Source: Ifrita kowaldi
Lineage: Eukaryota > Chordata > Aves > Passeriformes > Cinclosomatidae
Assembly: GCA_013398055.1 (NCBI GenBank)
Contig: VZRS01003931.1
Coordinates: forward strand, 31,001-95,000
Direction: 5' to 3'
Length of the DNA: 64,000 nucleotides
Shown: positions 37,382 through 46,480 of the stretch, in pieces
Layout of the letters: every line of letters begins with the position of its first letter
Position numbering within the stretch: the first letter of the stretch is position 1
Position numbers and translations under genes: made by a program
The notes under the pieces: model-generated
What the model saw: the letters and a program-made list of their open reading frames with translations, nothing else
Databases searched by the model: none
Told to the model about the DNA's origin: nothing

Positions 37382-37849
37382 TCAAAGCGTGGTGGCGGAT
37401 TTGCCTTTGGAAGTCAGCGCCTGCTTCAAACGCCTCTTCAAGTCCTGCATGTTGGGCGACTTGGGCCGGACGAGGTGGAGGCCTCTCCTCTTCTCGCCGT
37501 TGCAGCTGCCGCTGCTCCTGCTCAGCTCCTGGCACAGCTGCTGGAAGGCCTCGTGCACGCCCTCGCAGTTCTCCCGCGCCGACACCTCGCAGTAAGTGCC
37601 GCCCAGCTCGCCGGCCAGCTGCAGCCCTTCCTTGGAGGACACCTGCCTGGCCCGCAGCAGGTCGCCCTTGTTGGCCATGAGCAGCAGGGGGATGTTGGCG
37701 TTGGGGTGGATCCTGCGGATGTGCTGGTGCAGGGGCCGCAGCAGGCGGAAGCTCTCGTAGTCCGTGATGGAATAAACGAACACGAAGCCGTCGGCCCAGT
37801 AGATGGAGCGGTTTATCTGCTCCTGGCAGCAGATGGTGTCCGTGTCGTC
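37382..37849 (-). CDS. RASL11A-like: RASL11A-like terminal exon 4
   Basis: Encodes residues 96-250 and the stop. The acceptor is TTTTGCAG|GAC in phase 0. It holds the second half of the G domain: the INRSIYWADGFVFVYSITD strand, the NKGD nucleotide-base motif, VSARE (G5), then a linker and the basic tail RPKSPNMQDLKRRLKQAL. The exon is much richer in GC and CpG than its introns, which is common for coding exons in bird genes. Frames open on the opposite strand here (such as 37475-37927) are shadows of this exon. Confidence 0.93.
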   Translation of the reverse strand, partial: DDTDTICCQEQINRSIYWADGFVFVYSITDYESFRLLRPLHQHIRRIHPNANIPLLLMANKGDLLRARQVSSKEGLQLAGELGGTYCEVSARENCEGVHEAFQQLCQELSRSSGSCNGEKRRGLHLVRPKSPNMQDLKRRLKQALTSKGKSATTL

Positions 37850-39987
37850 CTGCAAAACAACATGGATTTGGGTGTCAGGAAACATGGAGCAGAGAGAGCA
37901 AAGAGCCCCACACAGAGCTCGGTTTGAACGCGGGGCTGTTTGTTAATGTGCAGCCAGAAAGCTCTCTGGGTGTCCCAGTGGAATTCCCAGTGTTGGTAAC
38001 ACTGTGCAAGGTTGTCCAGCCTGGACAAAAGGAGGCTCAGGGGGGACCTTGTCACTCCCTGCAGCTCCCTGAACAGAGATTGCAGCCAAGTGTGGGTCAG
38101 GCTCTGCTCCCAGGGACAGGACAAGAGGAAACAGCCTCAAGCTGCACCAGGGGAGGTTTAGGTTGGACATCAGGAGGAATTTCTCCGTGGAAAGGGTGAT
38201 TGGACATTGGAAGGGGCTGCCCAGGGAGGTGCTGGAGTTCCCATCCCTGCAGGTGTTCAAGGAATGACTGGAGGTGGCACTCAGAGCTCTGGGCTGGGGA
38301 CAAGGTGGGGATCGGTCACAGGCTGGACTCAGCCCTGGAGGTCTTTTCCAACCTCAGTGATTCCACGATTCTGTGATCCCACACTGCAGAAAAGCAGTAA
38401 CATGGAGTGGAGAGGGGTCAGAGCAAATTGGTTGAAGAGAAGAGCCAAAACACTGCTTTGAAAAGTTAGTTCTGTATTCTCTTGTACCCAACCAGTCAGG
38501 AACTCACACTCTCATTGTGGATGAAATTGTGACGGGCACAGTCAGAGCATTAAAAATCCATCAGGTTTGTCACACTGTGACAAGTGAACAGCTGTCCCCC
38601 AAGGTGACTTTTAGGGCTTTTTCCAATCCTTTATTCAATGTCTCCATGGACAGAGACTCTCACTAACTCTGTTTGGTGAAGCCTGCCAGGTTTTCCTGCC
38701 TTGCAGGTCTCCAGACAGTCAAACCTATTTTAAAAAAAGCAATTTGCTACAAAGAACCAACGACTACAGCTCAAGATCAGGTGAAATCACATTGGTAATT
38801 TGTGGAGCAGGGATGGGTTTAGATCATGTTTTGCTGGTCACACTTTTGTTGATTCCATCACCACTCCTACTCAGAGCCCCAACAAGCACCAGCACCGGGA
38901 TTACAAAGCTGAATACAACGCTGTGGGCTTGAAAAGAGATCAGCTCACTTGTCAAGAGGAAGCTATTTCCAGCTAATCCTCTCCTCTTTGTTCTCCCTGC
39001 TGGGATAGGGATCACCCAGCCAGAGAGGGAGATGCCTGCTGCAGCCACGCCTGGTTTGGAAGGACTGACATGCCTGTCAATATTACAGCATTTCTGCAAT
39101 GCTGTAATTTTTTTAATATCCAACAGACATGTTCTGTGTCCAGCTCTTCATGAAGCTGGTAGAAATTGTGTTATTTTAAGGGGAGTTCAACATCACAAAC
39201 ACAGAGCTCAAATTTTTATTATTGTTGCTAAATTCTACCCAAGAAATTTTCATCAACCAGTAAGACTAAGAGAAAACATGTTCCGTTATCTATTTATCTA
39301 TAGAATATGTATCTGCCATTCACATTAATTTTAACAGAATTTAGTGCTCAGCGCTCTCCCCAAACAGATAACTTTTATTTGGAATAATTTATTTTATTCA
39401 GAATAATTTATTTAGATCACTTTTATTTATGAATTATAAAGCCTAACTTCAGAAAGCAGAGGTGGAAAAGAATGAGTAAAACTGATCAGTTTTCCTCTGG
39501 TAGATCAGACATTAAAAAGGAGAACTACTGACAAGCTCTTCTGAGAGAAGGAGGAAGCAGAATTTCTGAAGGGTCAGAGTTTAAATTTGGCTTAAAACTT
39601 TCCTCAGGAGTCCTGCCAACCAAATGCCCTTCGTAAATATTTCATTATTGCCCACAGAGACACTGGCTCATCACACCTTGATGTTCTTTGCCCTTGCCAG
39701 CTCACAGCTAAACCCTGCGAGCAGTGAAATCACTTATCAGATGCTCTTATCACTCCTCCCCAAAACACTCAAACCCGAAAGCCCAACATGATGAAGAGGG
39801 ATCCTGCCCAGCAGCCTGGTTGGAAAGGTTAATGAGAGTGAACTCCAGCCAGGCCGGGGCAGGCTGTGGGAAGAAGGGCAATTTGCACTGTTGGCGTCTG
39901 GGCTGTAGCCAGTCTGGGGATAATTAGCCACTCTCCATGTCCTGGAAGCCTCTTTTCACCAGCAAAACCCTTTCACGGCAAAAAAAA

Positions 39988-40019
<32 letters not shown>

Positions 40020-43000
40020 AAAANAAGGAACTAATTGCACTGGCAAGCTTTGAAAATGGGTTTGGAGAAGGTGCACATTATGGGAGCCCTAATGAGCAGA
40101 AATTCTCTGTTACTCCAGCTAGGCCCACCCAGGAGGGAGAGAGAAGGATAATCCCAAGTGGAATGCTTTATTCAGGAAACCAAAGGCTAATGGGCAACTT
40201 TTTAAATGGAAATCTCTGCTCCAGCTTGAATTTTGAAACACACAGGCCTTTGCAGTGTGTAGGCCCAGCAGCAATGAATCACCCAACAAAGCCACGCATC
40301 TGCTTCTGTTTCTCTCTTACACTTTCACATTTCTGGGGGCTTGAATCCTGAGGGTTTCCACATGATTTCCTCCTGAAACGCTGTGCTCCGCCTGCAGAGT
40401 GCAGGAAGCTCTCTTCCTTAAGGATTTTAATAGAAAGTCCAACCTTATCCCAGTCTTAACCTGTTCTGACACAGTCCCTGCAATTATTGAGGATACAGCA
40501 TTCGAAGCAAACAGATACAGGGTGAGATAAGCGTGTCTGTGGGAGATCTTGGGACAGCACAGACCTTGGACAGGGACAAAGAAAATGAAACTCTTCCCTG
40601 ATGAAATTAAGATAATTTCTGACTAAGAAACCTCAGCTGTTGGCTTGACTAAACTTTGTGCAGCTCTAGAGTCGCTGGACTATAGGGCACAGTATTAATT
40701 CAAACAGGAAAACAGCATCTATCTGGCCTGGGAAAGGGAGTTAAATTATTCCGCTCCTTCCTTTCTCCATGGGACAGTAGAGAGAGGGGATTCCCTTTGT
40801 TAAGTGTTTATCAGGCAATCCCAGTGGTGCCCAATCACCCCCCACAGCTCCTCTTTGCAGGGCAAGCTGGCAAAGGCCTTTGTGCTGTTAAATCCCACTT
40901 GAATATTTGGAGAGCTTCCACTGCAGCTTTTGTTTGCTTCTGAGTGTCCAGAGCAAACGAGGGCTCCTGCCCTCTGCTCTGTGCACCCCAGCACAGCAGA
41001 GAGTGGGACTTCAGCAAAGCTTTCCCCTTCAATCCCCTTCCAGTCATCAGAGCAGCTGGAAATGGGAACTGCGGGAGCTTCGCTCATCCCGTTCTGTAAA
41101 CTCAGGATGGAGGAGTCCTGCAGCACAGAAATGCACAGGTGGGTCTGGGGGGGTGAAACAGGGGGTGCAGAGCTGTCCAGGAGCAGCCTGCCACACGAGG
41201 AGAGAAGGGGGTGCTCCCATCCTGACATTTATTCGGCCAAGTCTAAGTTTAGACTGAGGTTAAGGCCACACCTAGAAGGTTAGGCTCAGCAGAGCAATGA
41301 GAATACTTAATTCTATCATGAAATTGGAATCACTGCTCTCATGAGATTGCCACCATTCGTGTAGCCCCAAATTTCACTACATTTCCTGCTGCTTTGACAC
41401 TATTTCCATCCTCTTGTTCTGTATGTGAAGCAGATCTTCAAGGAGAGACATCATAAATCCTGCTTGGAAAAGTATTTCTAGAAAGAGGTTCCTAGTAGAA
41501 GATTAAATCTAGAATGTAACAGAATCATAGAATCATTAAGATTGGAAAAGATCTTCAATATCATCGAGTCCAACTATCTAAAACACTGAGAGAAAAAGGA
41601 GTGTGATAAATGCTAACACCTTAAAAAAAAAAGGAATTAATTACATTTAAAACCAGAGTAAGGAAAGCAGGGCAAAGCACCACAGCTGGAAATGACAGCT
41701 GCCATGAGGCCTGGCCCCTTGGAAAGAAACACTTCTGTAAATCTGAGAGACTTTGGGTGTGGAGGAAGGTCCAAGCTGAGCCAGCTGGGCCTCTGGGCAG
41801 GTGAGTTTCCTGCCATGCAGGGACAGAAACCACTTGACAGAAAATAAATCCATCAAGGAGTGAGCCAGATTGTGATTTTACTGCTGTTTAGAAACGTGTT
41901 GGACAGAGATTTGCTTTAATTTTGACTTACTCCTAAAGGAGCCTGATTTAACACCTTCAAGAGCTCATTTCGGTGGAGTTTAAGGTACCTTGATTAGTCT
42001 TGGGTTTGAGCCCAGGTATTTTCCTACTGCTAAGTGGAGTTAATTGCAGATGGAAGTGCTGGCAACAAACATGAGACAAGAAGTGTGTTGAAAAGCACAG
42101 AGCAGTTGTTTTACCTCCAATGAGACAAAGGGAGTATCCTGCACCTGCAGAGAGATCTGCTCCCCATCTATGGTGAACTTCCTGGAATACAAAGCACCTG
42201 GTGGAGAAGGAACATCGTTACTCAGGGACTGTAACAGGGAACCAAAGTACAAAGGGAAGGCAAAACGGGACTGTAGAAATCCAGAGTTTTGATGTTTGGG
42301 ATGTGGAGCTGCCTGTAGGAAAGTGAAGGGCCCTGCAGGGTTTGAGTGGCTGTTTGCTCAGTAAAGTGGGGCTGTGTTTGCTGTGTGGGGACACGTTCTG
42401 AGTGTACAGCCATTCCCAAGGGGCTGGGAAAGGGCCACTCAGCATGGAGTCACATACTCAAAGTGGGCACATAAATCCCATTCAGGTTTTCAACTCATAT
42501 TAACTTTAAATATAAGTGCAGTTCACATTTTATGATCTCAAACAAAGACATCCAGGTGTGGTCTGTGAAAGGAGTGAGTGTTTCCTCATTCGCATTTTTC
42601 TGAATGCCTTTAAAAAAGGAAAGTGCTCCAGTTTTGGGCACAGAGTGAGTGACTGTGCATGAATCCCCCAGGTGCTCTTTGGGGTTTGTGTGATTTTAGC
42701 AGAGTTTGGTTGAAATCCCCGAAGACTGGACACTTTAAACCTGACTTTGGTTAGTCTGGAGGACACATATTCACAGCCAAGTGCCAGTTCTACCCACCTA
42801 GGCCTGATCTAGCTCTGATCTAACCACTGCTATCCTGGGCTTGAACTTTGTTTTGTTACTGCAGCGTGAGTTCAGTGACAATGAAAATTTAAGTCTTGAT
42901 CTTCTGAACTCTCTATGGCTGTGACAAGGACAGCTCCAGAGGTCGATATCATCACCATTTTTCTTTAGAACTTAACACAAGTCACGTGGGGGTGTGAAGA

Positions 43001-46000
43001 AATGCTAATCCACAGCTGCTGTTTACAGCCCTTCTGTCTTGCCCCAATACAATTGTCACTGCTGCCTCCAGAACAATGCCAAACGTGGACAAATCCATCA
43101 CTGGAGAGTAAGGAATTCAGACTAACAGGGAGCCCAGCTAGTGACAGTAATGCCCTCACTTCTGACAATCTGCTTTGTTTCCAGGGAACAAGCGATTTTA
43201 TTCCAGTGGAAAAGAGTCTGAGCTCACAGAACATTTTCAACACAAGGGAATTTATCACTGAACCCAACATTATCATATCATGGTTTAATACTGTGAGGGG
43301 ATCCAGCCCTGGTGGGATTTACTTTGTCTTTTAAAACAGACCTGATTTTAAGCCATAAAGATGGTTTTACAGGAAGATCCTGCACCCCTAAACCAAGACC
43401 AGACAACTTCTTATTCCCATTCCACGACACCCCGCAGAACAAAGAGCAGGGGCTGCCAGGCACTGCCCCTGCTCTGCCTGATGATGCCAGGAGCAGGAGA
43501 AGCACGGCTGAGTGATCCCAAAGGCACCACCACCTGTCCCTTATTGCTGCCATATTCCGTTCTCCTGCAGCACAGCCCTGGACCTGGGAGCTTCATGAGG
43601 AAATCATGTGGTTCCCAGCACTGCTCTGCCAGCAGGCCCTGCACAGCTCCCAGGTCTCACTTGATGTACAACCTCCTGGAGAAGAGGTGACAGAAGAGAA
43701 GGAGCAAAAAGTGCAGCCAACCATCAGGGTTACCTGGGGTCAGGGAGGGGGAGCTGGGAGGAGGAGCTTTCGGATTGTGTTTCCTCAGATCAAAGGTGCT
43801 GCTCCCTCCTTCCCTGCTCCTCACCCTGAGCTCAGCAAGCATCTCCAAAGCGAAGCATTTTTTGAGTCCTGCCCACCTTCACCCCAAAGCTGTGAGGTGG
43901 CCAATGTGTGGGATGTGCAGCAGGGGTGAGCATGGATCCATCCTACAACCCTGGCCAAATCAGAGCTTGGGACAGAGTCTGAACGAAACAGTTCACGTGA
44001 ACACACCCTCTGGATTAAACAAGGAATGAATGGTTGCTTTGCTTGTCCTATGGAGAGAAGACTTCAATTTCAAAGTCTCCCTGGTTATAATAGCCCCTGA
44101 AAAGAAAGGGAATGCACAGAAAAAGTTTTGAACTGCCTTTTACACCTTTTGGAATTCCTCTGCCTTCCCTGGGGTTGCAGGGGGAGCAGCATTGGGGTTT
44201 TGTGGTTTAGCTGATGTGTGGGTTGTTCCTTGAGCCTGTGTTTCAGTATAGGTATGTCCCCAAGCAAACTTTTACTCCGATCCTTTTTCATCAACTTGGG
44301 GGAAAAAAAAACCAGCTGAAAGGATCATAAATAAAGAGCCTTTGATTTATGGCTTTCATAGCTCGAGGCTATTAACTGAAAATATGCACCTTATGGACAC
44401 CTAACACCACTTGGCTCTCCTGTAACATGCACCAGTCACAAAACAGAGTGGATTTATTTCCCAGCTCTCTGCAGTGCTGCTGGGGAGAGCAGAACTCACC
44501 CGTGTTGGCTTCGTAGTCCCCAATAAATCTCTTTGTGAGGAAGCGCACGACCAGGGCTGCAAAACACCAAGAAAAAGATGAGTCCTTAATGAGAACCCAG
44601 AGCCATCCTTGCACAACCTCTTCCTGCAGGGAGGAGTCTGGCATGAGACCCAGTTAATCTCTGGATTGCTCACACGTTATTCTGCAAATGCTGCTCTCAA
44701 CGCTCACTGACAAAGATCTGGGGCCAGGCTGGGATATCTAATACAGAGTTTTTCACAGCTTGTGTTGGAAATGAGCCCTCAGATTCAGGGTGGCAGCTCA
44801 GCATGCGATGGGGAGGTTGTTTCCCTGTGGTCGCAGGTAAAACAATCTGTGCTTTGCTCTGAAATACTCTAGGAAAAGAGTAACGAGCCAGCAGACTGCA
44901 ACTAATCCAAATTTAAGCATTTTATGTCATGCAAGAAGTGAGGCTGATGGACGGGAAGCTTCTTTCCAGCCTTAAAAACCCTCCTGAAACCCATTAGTGA
45001 CATCTAATCACAGCCAGCAAACAAACTCCGTGTGCTCTGCACACTTGGGTCATGCTGCAGCACCCTGGGCCTTCTTATTCACCTTAACCTGAGCTGCTTT
45101 CTTAAACTCTTTGATTAGAACCCTTTTTTTTTTCTTGATAAAACACTTAAATCCCATCGTGGCACCAGTAACTTGTATTCCTGTAGTGCTTTGATCTCAG
45201 CAGATTCCTAGTGCCTTGCAAAAACAATTAATAGTTAAATAAAATGGCTTATTCTGCAAACAACTCTTATCATAGATTTCATTTCAAGCAGTAATTTTTC
45301 TCACAGTGATACTGGGCCACCCTTTAGCACCCTTAGATAAAATTGCCTGTGCAGCTGTCTTCAACAAACTATTTAAAAATAATACGAAGATGCGGCTGCT
45401 TCAGAGCCAAAACAATCGAACATTTTGCTGAATCCCATGGAGCCACAGATGGAATAAATCTGATCTGCTCTTAATAATTCCTGAAATCATGGACCATACA
45501 TTCAAATGCTCTCTTTACCCTCTTTTCTTCCCCTCTCCTTTGGAGAATAATAAAGGCACGTCTCACACGCTGTGATTTGTCTGCAGAGCATAAAACATTT
45601 ACAGCAGGAGGATAAAAGCCACCAGCCCCACTTTTGGGGCGTGGAAATTTAGCCACAGCGAAACAATTTGCACAAGACCAGGTAGAACCAAGCAGAACAG
45701 TTTCGCGAGTACAAAACTCGCTGCTGGCTCACGTCGGCTGCTCACACAGCGACAGCACATCTGCCTCACAAATTATCTTTAAAATAATAGATGTGCCTTT
45801 CTTTAAAAAAAAAAAAAAAAGTAAATTGAAATAGTTAAGCTGCAACAAATGTCGCAGTTTTGGGTCTGCCTGGGGAGAGAAGGAGCTCGGCAGAGCAGGG
45901 AACACACCTGGCACTCACCTGTCTTGCCCACGCTGCTGCCGCCCAGCACCACGAGCTTGATGATTTTGTTGGGCGCGCAGTCCAGCACGGGGTACTCCGG

Positions 46001-46063
46001 AATGGGCAGCAGCAGGAAGTTGGTGGAGTACTGAGACATCGTATCCTCAGGGATGAGCCGCAT
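37382..46063 (-). CDS. RASL11A-like: Ras-like small GTPase, RASL11 family (RASL11A-like), 4 exons
   Basis: Joining exons 45919-46063, 44500-44556, 42115-42197 and 37382-37849 gives 753 bases: 250 residues plus stop. Human RASL11A and RASL11B are about 242-248 residues. Seen: G1 P-loop GGSSVGKT (residues 41-48), FLTKRFIGDYEANTG (54-68; effector region), DTPF in place of G3 DxxG (88-91), NKGD (G4, 155-158), SAR (G5, 185-187), and a basic C-terminal motif RPKSPNMQDLKRR (223-235) typical of RASL11 proteins. No CAAX box is present; the chain ends SATTL. RASL11 proteins are atypical Ras-family GTPases that lack prenylation; RASL11A has been linked to nucleolar rDNA transcription and RASL11B to development. 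The function of this paralogue is not known to me. The start at 46063 is preferred over an in-frame Met at 46039 because RASL11B also begins MRLI. Introns are 1362, 2302 and 4265 bases. Whether this is RASL11A itself or a third paralogue needs a tree; the family call is secure. Confidence 0.93.
38014..38377 (+). mobile_element. CR1 LINE 3' fragment in intron 3
   Basis: About 360 bases matching avian CR1 in sense direction: CCAGCCTGGACAAAAGGAGG, ACAGGACAAGAGGAAAC, TTAGGTTGGACATCAGGAGG, GGGGCTGCCCAGGGAGGTG, and a terminal GGTCTTTTCCAACCTCAGTG with GATTCTGTGAT. It lies antisense to the host gene, about 165 bases upstream of exon 4. Confidence 0.9.
39980..40024. repeat. A-rich homopolymer ending in an unresolved base
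   Basis: About 43 A residues with one G at 40007 and an N at 40024, within intron 3. The N suggests that the true run length was not resolved. No processed-pseudogene sequence was recognised on its 5' side. Confidence 0.85.
41518..41582 (-). mobile_element. CR1 LINE extreme 3' end
   Basis: AGAATCATAGAATCATTAAG, GATTGGAAAAGATC and ATCATCGAGTCCAAC are the reverse complement of the final 60 bases of a CR1 element. The rest of the element is absent. Confidence 0.8.
42115..42197 (-). CDS. RASL11A-like: RASL11A-like exon 3, with altered G3 motif
   Basis: This 83-base exon completes Gly68 and encodes residues 69-95, from ALYSRKFTIDGEQ to QVQDTPFVSLE. The acceptor is CACCAG|GT and the donor GAG|GTAAAA, leaving a phase-0 border. 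ALYSR and DGEQ..LQVQDTP match the beta2-beta3 hairpin of RASL11A/B. The residue after DTP is Phe, where RASL11A/B and Ras have the G3 Gly. No other nearby donor would restore DTPG. The downstream frame stays open and intact, so this looks like a real property of the paralogue, not a splice-call mistake. Confidence 0.88.
42198..44499 (-). other. Intron 2 of the RASL11A-like gene
   Basis: 2302 bases of single-copy sequence between a GTGAGT donor and a CACCAG acceptor. No recognised repeat, RNA gene or exon. Confidence 0.85.
44500..44556 (-). CDS. RASL11A-like: RASL11A-like exon 2
   Basis: This 57-base exon completes codon 49 (Ala), encodes residues 50-67 (LVVRFLTKRFIGDYEANT) and gives the first base of codon 68. 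The acceptor is TTTTGCAG|CC after a T-rich tract; the donor is ACGG|GTGAGT. The phase-1 borders on both sides match exon 1 and exon 3. FLTKRFIGDYE is a strong RASL11 signature covering the switch-I (effector) region. The conserved Thr falls one place later than Ras Thr35 if aligned without a gap, as in other RASL11 members. Confidence 0.92.
44557..45918 (-). other. Intron 1 of the RASL11A-like gene
   Basis: 1362 bases interrupting the P-loop codon after Lys-Thr. It contains short homopolymer runs (A-run near 45805-45821) and no other recognised feature. Confidence 0.85.
45919..46063 (-). CDS. RASL11A-like: RASL11A-like exon 1 (coding part)
   Basis: Encodes residues 1-48 plus the first base of codon 49. 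It begins MRLIPEDTMSQY and ends in the P-loop Lys-Thr. The donor reads ACAG|GTGAGT on the minus strand, an almost consensus site, giving a phase-1 intron. Both possible start codons (46063 and 46039) have a purine at -3; MRLI at the start is shared with RASL11B and favours the first. The 5' UTR and transcription start were not resolved. Confidence 0.9.
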
Positions 46064-46480
46064 GCCAGAAGGGATGGATGGCTCGGGGGGGAAAAGCGGG
46101 AGCGCGGCTCCTCGGCGCCGGTGCCCGGCTGCCTTCCCCCGCAGGGAGAAGCGCTCTCATCCCACTGGAGCAGCTTTCCCGAGGAATGGGAGAGCGCCCG
46201 GCCTCCTGCAGCCGATGCCTCTGCTCAGACAGCGCCTTCGGAGAGCCAAAAGGAACTTTTTGATCAGCCCCCGTGAAAGCTGACTCCGGCATCCCGCGGC
46301 CAATCACAAGTGGGAGCGGGACATTCCTGCAGCCGGGCACCGAGGGAGCTGCGCCTGCATCCAGCGCTCCTCGCCCTTTATCCCTCCCCACGGCCTGCTT
46401 TCCGTGCTGTCCCTTGGCTGGCTGCTCCAAACCCAGATTTTGGGGCTTTACAGCCGTCACGGGAGCGTTTTCAGCGCGGT
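46064..46480 (-). promoter_or_regulatory. CpG-rich promoter region of the RASL11A-like gene
   Basis: The sequence directly above the start codon becomes rich in G+C and CpG (for example around 46085-46150 and 46280-46345) compared with the flanks. It contains a CCAAT box on the plus strand at 46300-46304 and a weak TATA-like GATAAAG on the minus strand near 46375. This fits a CpG-island promoter plus 5' UTR. The exact start site cannot be placed by eye. Confidence 0.6.

Larger units (their letters stand above)
37850..42114 (-). other. Intron 3 of the RASL11A-like gene
   Basis: 4265 bases between clean splice sites. It carries a CR1 tail in the plus direction (38014-38377), a second very short CR1 3' end (41518-41582), and a long A-run ending in an unresolved base (39980-40024). 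Nothing else coding was recognised. Confidence 0.85.

Noticed and set aside
37475..37927. 150-codon plus-strand frame over exon 4
   Set aside because: It is the antisense shadow of the GC-rich coding exon.
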